The notes under the pieces are model-generated. The model did no database searches. It was not told the origin of the DNA and saw only the letters and a list, made by a program, of their open reading frames with translations. Made by a program: the position numbers and the translations under genes. This document shows positions 46,987 to 54,899 of a stretch of 64,000 bases of DNA, piece after piece. The stretch is from the NCBI GenBank assembly GCA_022749815.1, contig JAKIWV010000004.1, positions 62,001 through 126,000 of the forward strand, given 5' to 3'. Source of the stretch: Thermoplasmata archaeon. GTDB lineage: Archaea > Thermoplasmatota > Thermoplasmata > Lutacidiplasmatales > UBA184. Position 1 is the stretch's first letter, and every line of letters starts with the position of its first letter.

Positions 46987-48543
46987 GTGCTTCGACGGTC
47001 CGTCGCTGCGATGCTTGAACGTCCCGGAAGTGTCCAATCGATCGAGTCCACCCTCCGGCCCATGGAGCGCCGGCTGGCACAGTTCGACCGGACGATCAGT
47101 CGGACGGAGTTCGAGCTCTATTCAGGCCGGTCGAGCCACGCGCCGGAGCGTTGGATAACGACGCGAGCACGGTTCCTCGGACGTGAAGAGCTACGGGATT
47201 GGGTGGAGTCGGCCAAGAGTCGGGTCAATCCCGACACGGTCTTGGGGCGCCGCCTGGAGTTGCTGAATCGCCTTCACTTGGATGCCGCCTCGGAACAACA
47301 TCCCTCGATCGTTCGACTCCGGACCCGGCTTCAACGACGTATCATTGCCTTCCGCCCCCGGTTCCAAGGCCGTCGTGTGAGTCGGGCGCGGATCTACGAT
47401 GAGCTGCGGTCCAATCCGGACGCGGCGGCGCGTGAGGAGGCCTACCGGGCTGAGGACGAGCTGTCCCTCCGACTCGAGCCGGCTGTCCGTCAGCTGGTCG
47501 CCCTCAGGAATGATCGGGCCCGGGCCCTCGGGTTCCGGGACTATCCCGAACTTCGACTGCGTTTCGAGGGGCTTTCTGTCTCGAAGCTCATGAGCCTGTG
47601 CCGGGCCACGGCGGCGCCGCTTCGGACCGCTATCGGGGCGTGGCGCGGGGAGTTCCTTGCCGCGACCGGCCGGAACGAGTGGTTTCCGTGGGACCTGCGA
47701 TTCGCGCAAGAGAGACGGGCGGCCTTGCCGTTGCGGGCGTTCCCCGGACGGTCGATGATTCCCGCGGTGCGAGCCGCCCTCAGCCTCTGGGGCCTTCCGA
47801 TGCGGCGGCTCCGGATCCGAGTGAGCCGACGGGATATCCCGTTCGCCGGGCTTACGTTCGCGGTTCGGGTCCCCAGCGACATTCGGATCCTCATTCCCCC
47901 CAACGGGGGATGGGAATGGTATGTCGCCGGATTCCACGAATTCGGGCACGCCGTCCACTTTTCCCTCATCCGACAGACCGGACACCTCCTCCGGTCTACT
48001 GACGTCGGTTTCTCCGGTTTTGTCGAGGGAATCGCCGACCTCTTCGAGGAGCTCGCGCTGAACCCACGCTGGCTGGAGGGCCGTCGAGGGTTGAATTCGT
48101 CGACGGTACGAGCGTTCCGCGTTGGCCGTTCGCTTGAGCACGTGGTGAGGGCCGCGATCACGTCCAATTGGGTGGCCACCGAGCTCGATCTGTATCGAAA
48201 GCCGCAGGCGGACCCGGCTCTGAAGTCCTCCCACCGACTTCGGGAGCAGTTCGGCTTCGGAACGTTTGTCCCCCGTTCGTTTCTCCAGGTTACGTACGTC
48301 ACGCATCCGGTCTACGACCAGAGCTACCTCCTCTCCTTGCTCTTCCGAAAGCAGCTCGTGCACGCGCTCTCGGAGCAGGTGGGGGACCCGTTGTGGCCCA
48401 ACCCCCGAGCGGGCCCCTGGCTCGCCGAAAAGTGGTTCGCGCCAGGCGCCCGGTTCGATTGGATCCCTCGCGTACGCGAAGTCACGGGGCGGCCTTTTGG
48501 CGCCGGAGCTTTTCTGGAGTCGGTACGCGGCGGGGAGCCGTAA
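46987..48543 (+). CDS. M3-like zinc metallopeptidase
   Basis: FHEFGHAVHFSL (HExxH-type) ... EGIADLFEELALNP, YDQSYLLSLLFRKQ; start uncertain (GTG 46987 or ATG 47011). Confidence 0.8.
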   Translation: MLRRSVAAMLERPGSVQSIESTLRPMERRLAQFDRTISRTEFELYSGRSSHAPERWITTRARFLGREELRDWVESAKSRVNPDTVLGRRLELLNRLHLDAASEQHPSIVRLRTRLQRRIIAFRPRFQGRRVSRARIYDELRSNPDAAAREEAYRAEDELSLRLEPAVRQLVALRNDRARALGFRDYPELRLRFEGLSVSKLMSLCRATAAPLRTAIGAWRGEFLAATGRNEWFPWDLRFAQERRAALPLRAFPGRSMIPAVRAALSLWGLPMRRLRIRVSRRDIPFAGLTFAVRVPSDIRILIPPNGGWEWYVAGFHEFGHAVHFSLIRQTGHLLRSTDVGFSGFVEGIADLFEELALNPRWLEGRRGLNSSTVRAFRVGRSLEHVVRAAITSNWVATELDLYRKPQADPALKSSHRLREQFGFGTFVPRSFLQVTYVTHPVYDQSYLLSLLFRKQLVHALSEQVGDPLWPNPRAGPWLAEKWFAPGARFDWIPRVREVTGRPFGAGAFLESVRGGEP

Positions 48544-48603
48544 CAAAGGCACCGGTCGCGCCGTTTCTCGGCGGTGGCGGCCTAAGCTCTTATGTAGAGG
48601 AGC

Positions 48604-48633
48604 CTGCTCGGCGGCCACGCATCCGACGAGCAG
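48604..48633 (+). promoter_or_regulatory. inverted repeat CTGCTCG-16 nt-CGAGCAG immediately upstream of rpl1
   Basis: Perfect 7-bp arms ending 3 nt before ATG 48637. Confidence 0.35.
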
Positions 48634-48636
48634 AAC

Positions 48637-49275
48637 ATGGCGGAACGCACGGCGGTGGAGGTCGTTACCGAGGCCTTTTCGAAAGCGCCGGAACGGAAGT
48701 TTTCGGAAACCGTCGATCTGTCGATCAATCTCAAGGACCTCGACCTGACCATCCCCAAGAACCGCATCGAAGAGGAGCTCGCTCTCCCCAAGGGCCGCGG
48801 GCGAACCACCCGGGTCGCGGTGTTCGGAACCCCGGAGATGTGCCAGAAGATTCGGGGGGTCGCGGACCGGGCCATCTCTCCCGCCGAGATGGACGACCTC
48901 TTTTCGAACAAGAAGGCCGCCAAGAAGCTGGTCGAAGAGATCGACTTTTTCCTCGCCGAAGCGCCATTGATGCCGACGATCGGCAAGCGCCTCGGCGTGG
49001 TCCTCGGGCCCCGGGGCAAGATGCCGCGGCCGGTTCCACCGGGAAGCGACCCGTCGAATCAGATTCAGGCGCTCAAGCGCTCGGTTCGCGTGCGATCGAA
49101 GAGCAACCGCACCTTCCACGCCGCCGTCGGGACACGGTCGATGCCGGCCGCCGACGTGGCGCAGAACATCGACGCACTCTTGGCGCGGATCGTGGGCAAG
49201 CTCGAACGCGGGCGGAACAATATCGAGTCCGTGTACGTCAAGACCTCGATGGGCCCGGCCGTCCGGCTCTGGTAG
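48637..49275 (+). CDS. rpl1: ribosomal protein L1
   Basis: KFSETVDLSINLKDLDLTIPKNRIEEELALPKGRG, LGPRGKMPRPVP, VKTSMGPAVRL. Confidence 0.95.
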   Translation: MAERTAVEVVTEAFSKAPERKFSETVDLSINLKDLDLTIPKNRIEEELALPKGRGRTTRVAVFGTPEMCQKIRGVADRAISPAEMDDLFSNKKAAKKLVEEIDFFLAEAPLMPTIGKRLGVVLGPRGKMPRPVPPGSDPSNQIQALKRSVRVRSKSNRTFHAAVGTRSMPAADVAQNIDALLARIVGKLERGRNNIESVYVKTSMGPAVRLW

Positions 49276-49288
49276 GGAAGGACGAACA

Positions 49289-50158
49289 ATGCCGGGCCGG
49301 CCCTCCGTACCCCCCGAGAAGATCGCCCGCGTGGCGGCCCTTCAACAGATGCTTCTCGGCCACCCGCTGACCGCGCTCGTCGGCATCCGCGGGGTTCCGG
49401 CCGCCGCGCTCCAGAACATGCGGCAAAACCTGCTCCAGCGAGGACACCCTCTCGTGGTCGCTCCCAACAGCGCCATCCGGCATGCCCTCGAGCAAGCGGC
49501 GAAGCAACGTCCGGCCCTGCGCCCCCTTCTAGAATATGTCACGGACCAGACCGGCCTCATCGTCGCGGACGGGAATCCGTTCTCCCTCTACCAGGAACTC
49601 GTTCAGACCCGGTCGGCCACCCCGGCGCGTGGGGGCGCCATCGCCCCGAACGACATTGTCGTCCCCGGTGGCGAGACGGCGTTCAAGCCCGGTCCCATCG
49701 TGGCAGAGTTGCAGCACGCCGGCTTCCCTGCCGTGATCGAGAAGGGCAAAGTCGTGCTCAAGCGGGACGCCACCATCGCGAAGGCTGGGGACGTCATCTC
49801 GGCCGAAAAGGCGAATCTGCTCACCCGGCTCGGCATCTTCCCGCTCGAGGTGGGGCTCGACCTCCGCGCCGCGGTCGAACGCGAGACGTTCTACGCACCG
49901 AGCGTGCTGGCCGTCGATCTGACCCATCAACGCGCCGAGCTCGTACGAGCGTACCGGCGGGCCCTGGCCCTCGCCGTCGAGGTTGGATATCTCACTCGGG
50001 AGACCCTCCCGATCCTCTTGACCCGGGCCTACCGAGGCGCCATCGCCGTCGCAGTGGAGTCGGCTTACCCGACGGCGAAGAGCCTCCCCGAGATCTTGGC
50101 TCGCGCGTTCCGAGAGGCGAAGGCGCTCCAAGCCCTGACAGGAACCCCTGCATCATAG
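49289..50158 (+). CDS. rpl10: ribosomal protein L10 (P0)
   Basis: [66 protein letters not shown]. Confidence 0.94.
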   Translation: MPGRPSVPPEKIARVAALQQMLLGHPLTALVGIRGVPAAALQNMRQNLLQRGHPLVVAPNSAIRHALEQAAKQRPALRPLLEYVTDQTGLIVADGNPFSLYQELVQTRSATPARGGAIAPNDIVVPGGETAFKPGPIVAELQHAGFPAVIEKGKVVLKRDATIAKAGDVISAEKANLLTRLGIFPLEVGLDLRAAVERETFYAPSVLAVDLTHQRAELVRAYRRALALAVEVGYLTRETLPILLTRAYRGAIAVAVESAYPTAKSLPEILARAFREAKALQALTGTPAS

Positions 50159-50180
50159 AGGAACCACGGGAGGAAGAACG

Positions 50181-50492
50181 ATGGAGTACGTGTACAGTGC
50201 CCTGCTGCTCAATGCGGCCGGTAAGTCGATCGACGAGAAAGGGATCTCCGGTGTGCTGACCGCCGCCGGGATCGCGCCGGACGCCGCACGCGTCAAGGCG
50301 CTCCTTGCCTCGCTCGAGGGAGTGAACATCGCCGACGTGCTCGCCAAGGCCGAGACGGTCGCCGTGGCGGCGCCCGCGGCCGCTCCCGGCGAGAAGAAGG
50401 ACGGCAAGGGCGAGAAGAAGGAAGAGAAGAAGGAAGAGAAGGGAGTCTCCGAAGAGGAGGCCGCCGAGGGTCTCTCCGCGCTCTTCGGTTGA
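50181..50492 (+). CDS. rpl12: ribosomal protein L12/P1
   Basis: [31 protein letters not shown] ... acidic tail [13 protein letters not shown]. Confidence 0.95.
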   Translation: MEYVYSALLLNAAGKSIDEKGISGVLTAAGIAPDAARVKALLASLEGVNIADVLAKAETVAVAAPAAAPGEKKDGKGEKKEEKKEEKGVSEEEAAEGLSALFG

Positions 50493-50534
50493 GGAAGCCC
50501 GCTAGTTACCTCGGCCCGCCGTTTGCCTTAAGAC

Positions 50535-50561
50535 CCTCCGCCGGGTAAACCCCGGCGGAGG
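50535..50561. repeat. strong hairpin CCTCCGCCGGG-TAAAC-CCCGGCGGAGG between rpl12 and purF
   Basis: Perfect 11-bp stem with 5-nt loop; no following T-tract. Confidence 0.6.
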
Positions 50562-50578
50562 AACCCTGTTCCTCACCC

Positions 50579-51985
50579 ATGACGCTGCACGAGCACTGCG
50601 GAGTGGTGGGGGTCTCGCTCTCCGGAAAGGGAGCGGCCCCCTACCTCTACCGTGGGCTCCGCGCGTTGCAGCACCGGGGCCAAGAGTCCGCGGGCATTTC
50701 GACCGCGTCCCATGGGACACTCCATCACCGGAAAGGGATGGGGCTCGTTCACGACGTCTTCAGCCGAGAGCTCCTCGAGAGCCTCCGCGGGCCGGTCGGC
50801 ATCGGCCATGTCCGGTATTCCACGACCGGTACTTCGGATATTGAGAATGCCCAGCCCTTGATCCTGAAGCTGCGCGAGGAGGACGCGGCGCTCGCCCACA
50901 ACGGCGAAGTCGTCAACTACGAAATGCTTCGCCGCCGGCTGCTCGCCCAGGGGGTCGAATTCTTGGGCAGCGCGGATAGCGAAGCGATGGCCCAGCTCAT
51001 CGCGCTCGAGTACGGACGCACCCGCGACCTTGAATCCGCTATCCGAAAGGCGATGAGCGAACTCGTCGGTGGCTACGCGGTCGTGATGCTGGTCGGGAAC
51101 CGGCTCGTCGGATTCCGCGACCCGATGGGTATCCGGCCGCTGGTCCTGGGCACGCTGGACGGCGGCTACGCGGTGGCAAGCGAATCCGTCGCGCTCGAGT
51201 TGATGGGCGGCGCGCTGGTCCGGGACATCGCCCCCGGCGAGGTCGTCGTCATCGAGAAGGGAACCTCGCTCAGCAGCTCTCGGTACGCGGGCGCCAACGA
51301 GCGGGCCCACTGCATGTTCGAGTGGGTGTACTTCTCCCGACCCGATTCGGTCGTGGAAGGGCGTCTGGTGTACGAGGTACGACGGAAGGTAGGGGAAATC
51401 CTGGCTCGGGAACGACCGACCCAGGCGGACGTCGTGATTCCGGTCCCTGATTCGTCGCGGCCCCAGGCCCTCGGGTTCTCCGCCGTCGCGGGGATCCCCT
51501 ACGCCGAGGCGCTGATCAAGAACCGCTTCGTCGAGCGGACGTTCATCCTGCCCGACCAGAAACGGCGCGAGGAGGAGGTCCGAGTCAAGCTGCATCCGGT
51601 TCCGGGCCTGATCCAAGGGAAGCGAGTGGTGCTCCTCGATGACTCGATCGTACGGGGGACTACCTTGCGGGAGATCGTCGCGATGGTACGAAAAGCGGGT
51701 GCCTCGCGCGTCGACGTTCGGATCGGGTGTCCACCGATCACCGCCCCGTGCTACTTCGGCATCGACATGAAGGACCGTCGCGAGCTCGTCGCCTCAGGGC
51801 GCGACGAGGACGAGGTCGCGCAACAGATCGGGGCCGACAGCGTCCACTACCTCTCGATGCCCGGCCTGGTCGAGGCGATCGGCATGCCCGAGGAGCATCT
51901 CTGTCTCGGTTGCCTTACCGGCCGGTATCCCGTGGATGTTCCCGAGGAGCGCCGGCGTTTCCAGAAGGTGCTCGAGGAGTTCTAG
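50579..51985 (+). CDS. purF: amidophosphoribosyltransferase
   Basis: EHCGVVGVSLSG, GIGHVRYSTTGTSDIENAQP, VVLLDDSIVRGTTLREIV. Confidence 0.95.
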   Translation: MTLHEHCGVVGVSLSGKGAAPYLYRGLRALQHRGQESAGISTASHGTLHHRKGMGLVHDVFSRELLESLRGPVGIGHVRYSTTGTSDIENAQPLILKLREEDAALAHNGEVVNYEMLRRRLLAQGVEFLGSADSEAMAQLIALEYGRTRDLESAIRKAMSELVGGYAVVMLVGNRLVGFRDPMGIRPLVLGTLDGGYAVASESVALELMGGALVRDIAPGEVVVIEKGTSLSSSRYAGANERAHCMFEWVYFSRPDSVVEGRLVYEVRRKVGEILARERPTQADVVIPVPDSSRPQALGFSAVAGIPYAEALIKNRFVERTFILPDQKRREEEVRVKLHPVPGLIQGKRVVLLDDSIVRGTTLREIVAMVRKAGASRVDVRIGCPPITAPCYFGIDMKDRRELVASGRDEDEVAQQIGADSVHYLSMPGLVEAIGMPEEHLCLGCLTGRYPVDVPEERRRFQKVLEEF

Positions 51986-51988
51986 GGC

Positions 51989-52897
51989 GTGCCGGAGGCA
52001 CTGGTCCAGTCCGGCCGGTGGCTCCGGTGGGTCGCGGAAGACGGTCGGATCGTCGATGAACGGGCGGTAGAATCGAACCCCGGGCGGGCGGGCGAGCTCC
52101 TCGCCTCGGGGCTTGAAGGGGTTCCTCCGACGGTCGAGGCATGGGTCCGAGTTCACGTCCGGGCCGTCCCCCTCTTGGTGAGTGACCTTCCGCTGCATGA
52201 CTGGCTCACCCTCCGGGGGATCCCATCCGAACTGCTCGGAGCCGGCGAGCGTCGTCGCGTCCGCGAAGCATCCTTCCAACCGGACCGGGCCGAACGCGCG
52301 CTCCTGCTGTCCGTGGCCCGTCACCGGCTGCAACGGGCGATGCGGGCCCCGGAAGCGACGCTCGCTGCGCTCGCCCGGGAGGAGGAACGCGTCCAACGCG
52401 TCCTGCGCCGGGAGGTCAATGCCGCCGACAGCTGGGTCTCGGTGGGGGCCCCGGCACTTTCCGAATACGCCCGAGTTTCCTTGGGAACCCGTGAGCAGAT
52501 CGTGCGTCATCTTCGGGAACTGACGAACGCGTTGGAGGAACAGGCCCGGAAGGTCGCCCCGAACCTCTCCGTCGTGGTTGGCCCCGTCGTGGCGGCTCAC
52601 CTGATCGCAGCGGCCGGCGGGCTCGAGCCGCTGTCTCGGATGAATTCCTCCCGGATTCAGCTGCTCGGGGCACGGCGACGGTTCGGGCCGGGCCGGACCC
52701 CTCGGTTCGGGATACTCTACCACACCGAGGGCATGTCCCGCGTTCCGCCGGCCCGCTCGGGAGCATTCGCCCGCTCGGCGGCCGGGCTGGCCGCCATCGC
52801 CGCGCGAGCGGATGCTACCACGGGTCGGACGATCTCGACGGAGCTCGTGCGCAGGCGGGACCGCCGCATCGCCCAACTTCGAGGACGGGGCCCGTGA
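51989..52897 (+). CDS. nop5: Nop5 (Nop56/58-like C/D RNP protein), shortened N-terminal region
   Basis: LSVVVGPVVAAHLIAAAGGLEPLSRMNSSRIQLLGA NOP domain; directly upstream of fibrillarin. Confidence 0.85.
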   Translation: MPEALVQSGRWLRWVAEDGRIVDERAVESNPGRAGELLASGLEGVPPTVEAWVRVHVRAVPLLVSDLPLHDWLTLRGIPSELLGAGERRRVREASFQPDRAERALLLSVARHRLQRAMRAPEATLAALAREEERVQRVLRREVNAADSWVSVGAPALSEYARVSLGTREQIVRHLRELTNALEEQARKVAPNLSVVVGPVVAAHLIAAAGGLEPLSRMNSSRIQLLGARRRFGPGRTPRFGILYHTEGMSRVPPARSGAFARSAAGLAAIAARADATTGRTISTELVRRRDRRIAQLRGRGP

Positions 52898-53658
52898 AAT
52901 CGACCGGTGCAGGGGAGTGGGGCCGACTCTCGCCCCGCCTCCATGCCGTCCGCGAGGGGGACCGGTCGGTCCCCGCCACCGAGGCACTCGGCGATCCCGC
53001 CGCGGTGTATGGGGAGCGGCTGATTCCGCGACCCTCCGGGTGGTGGCGCCGATGGGACCCCTACCGGAGCAAGCTCTCGTCGGCGCTGGTCAAGGGGTTT
53101 CCGGGTCCGGTGCCGCAGCCGGGGGAGCGCTGGCTCTACCTGGGGGCCGCGACGGGTACGACGGCTTCGCACATCGCCGATCTGGTCGGACCCGACGGGG
53201 CGGTCTATGCCGTAGAAATGAGTCTTCGCCCCTTCGCGCGGCTTCTCCGTCTGGCCGAGAAATATCCCAACCTGTTCCCGGTACTCGGGGACGCTCGGCG
53301 ACCCGAAGCGTACTCGGCGTGGGTTCCGCCCGTGGACGGCCTGTACTCCGATATCGCGCAGTCCGATCAGGTCGGGATCGCCCGGCGAAATGGGGAGCTC
53401 TTTCTGCGGCCCGGCCGACCTATGCTGGTCATTTTGAAGCTCGCTAGCTTGGGACGGGGTCGCAATCCGGACGAGTCCGTCGAACGAGCCCTGAGCGAGC
53501 TGAGGCCGTTTCGCCCAACGTCTCCTCCGCTGGCGCTCGAACCGTTCCATCGCCAGCATCGGTTCCTCGCGATGGGCGGGCCGACTGGGGCGCTCTCATT
53601 CTCGGGAGGGAAAGTCCCTAGCCGGCTGCGGTCCGACCGCGTTGCACCACGACCGTAA
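52894..53658 (+). CDS. flpA: fibrillarin-like rRNA/tRNA 2'-O-methyltransferase
   Basis: WDPYRSKLSSALVKG, WLYLGAATGTTASHIADLVGPDGAVYAVEMSLRPFARLL, DGLYSDIAQ. Confidence 0.93.
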   Translation: MKSTGAGEWGRLSPRLHAVREGDRSVPATEALGDPAAVYGERLIPRPSGWWRRWDPYRSKLSSALVKGFPGPVPQPGERWLYLGAATGTTASHIADLVGPDGAVYAVEMSLRPFARLLRLAEKYPNLFPVLGDARRPEAYSAWVPPVDGLYSDIAQSDQVGIARRNGELFLRPGRPMLVILKLASLGRGRNPDESVERALSELRPFRPTSPPLALEPFHRQHRFLAMGGPTGALSFSGGKVPSRLRSDRVAPRP

Positions 53659-54736
53659 CGACATCCTCGTCGGCGAGCAAGTGATCGCGGCCGACGGTCT
53701 GGCCCGGAAATCGCGCGCTCCGGCCCCAGACGAGCGCCGCCCTGAAATTCCGTCCGAGCTCGAGGGGCAGTCGCGCCAGCAGGTCGCTCACTCGGCTCCC
53801 GCCCCGCAGGATGAGCGGCTCCACGCGGTCCGCTTCACCCCCCGGCGGCCGGAGATAGACCCGGATGAACGCGAGCGCCCGAACGATCGACAGCACGAGT
53901 TCGTCCAGGTTGTGGCCCGACTCGGCCGCGATGAAGATGGGAACGAAGGGCTTCGTCAAGTCGCGGAGCTTTTCGCGGTCGGCCGGAGTGAGCAGGTCCG
54001 ACTTGTTCACTACTAGGATCGAGGGCACGTACACCCGGCTTCCCGCCAAGACATCGATCAATTGCTCGGCCGTCGCATCCTCCCGGAACACGATCGCACC
54101 GTTGTGGAGTCCAAACTCGCGCGCGATGCCGGTCGCTGAGTCTTCGTCCAATCGGGTCAACTTCACCGTGCTCGTGACCGTGAGGCCGCCGCGGGTGCCC
54201 GGCGTGACCACCACCCGGGGGCGGCGTGCGTTGACCCGGATGCCCGCTTCCTCAAGCTCGGCCCGGAGTCCTCGGAAGTCGGGATGCTCCTTGTCGATCA
54301 GGAATAGTATCAGGTCGGCGGACCGAACCACGGAGAGGACCTCCCGGCCCCGCCCTTTCCCCCGCCACGCGCCGGGGACGAGACCGGGCATATCGAGCAC
54401 CTGGATCGACGCGCCGGCGGCTTCCAGCATGCCTGGGATGATCGACACCGTCGTAAAGTCGTACGCCGCTGACTGGCTGTTGGCGCCCGTGAGATGGGTC
54501 AGCAGCGTGGATTTCCCCGTGGAAGGGTAGCCGACGAGCGCCACGGTGGCGTGTCCGGATTTCCGGACGGCGTACCCGATGCCCCCGCCCTTTCCCCGGC
54601 TGCGCTTCTCTCGTTCGAGCCGCAGAAAGGCGATCCGCGCCCTCAGCCGTCCAATGTGGCCCGAAGTGGCCTTGTTGTTGGGAGTGCGTCGGATCTCGTC
54701 CTCGATGGCTACGATCTGCTCTTCGAGCGTCGCCAT
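53618..54736 (-). CDS. DRG-family GTP-binding protein with TGS domain
   Basis: EIRRTPNNKATSGHIGRLRARIA, ATVALVGYPSTGKSTLLTHLTGANSQSAAYDFTTVSIIPG, C-terminal TGS-like DHLLADEDVVTVVV. Confidence 0.93.
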   Translation of the reverse strand: MATLEEQIVAIEDEIRRTPNNKATSGHIGRLRARIAFLRLEREKRSRGKGGGIGYAVRKSGHATVALVGYPSTGKSTLLTHLTGANSQSAAYDFTTVSIIPGMLEAAGASIQVLDMPGLVPGAWRGKGRGREVLSVVRSADLILFLIDKEHPDFRGLRAELEEAGIRVNARRPRVVVTPGTRGGLTVTSTVKLTRLDEDSATGIAREFGLHNGAIVFREDATAEQLIDVLAGSRVYVPSILVVNKSDLLTPADREKLRDLTKPFVPIFIAAESGHNLDELVLSIVRALAFIRVYLRPPGGEADRVEPLILRGGSRVSDLLARLPLELGRNFRAALVWGRSARFPGQTVGRDHLLADEDVVTVVVQRGRTAAG

Positions 54737-54899
54737 TTGGGACCGACCTGCGGGCGAGGACCGGATGCGCTACTTGACGGTGACGCGCCCACGGTACGTC
54801 CTCGAACGCTGCGGGACCCTCGCAGTTCACCGTTCATCACCGCCCCTAAGTCAAACTTCCCGGGCCCACTGGCTGGTCTCCGGAGGTACGCTGGACCGT

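Noticed and set aside
47191-49119. 642-aa minus-strand ORF
   Set aside because: Antisense to the M3-like peptidase and L1 genes; composition is codon-shadow of those genes.
48168-49370. 400-aa plus-strand ORF overlapping rpl1
   Set aside because: Out-of-frame with clear M3-like and L1 genes; low-complexity Arg/Pro/Gly content.
50535-50561. Simple intrinsic terminator after rpl12
   Set aside because: No downstream T-tract; kept only as a structural element of unknown role.
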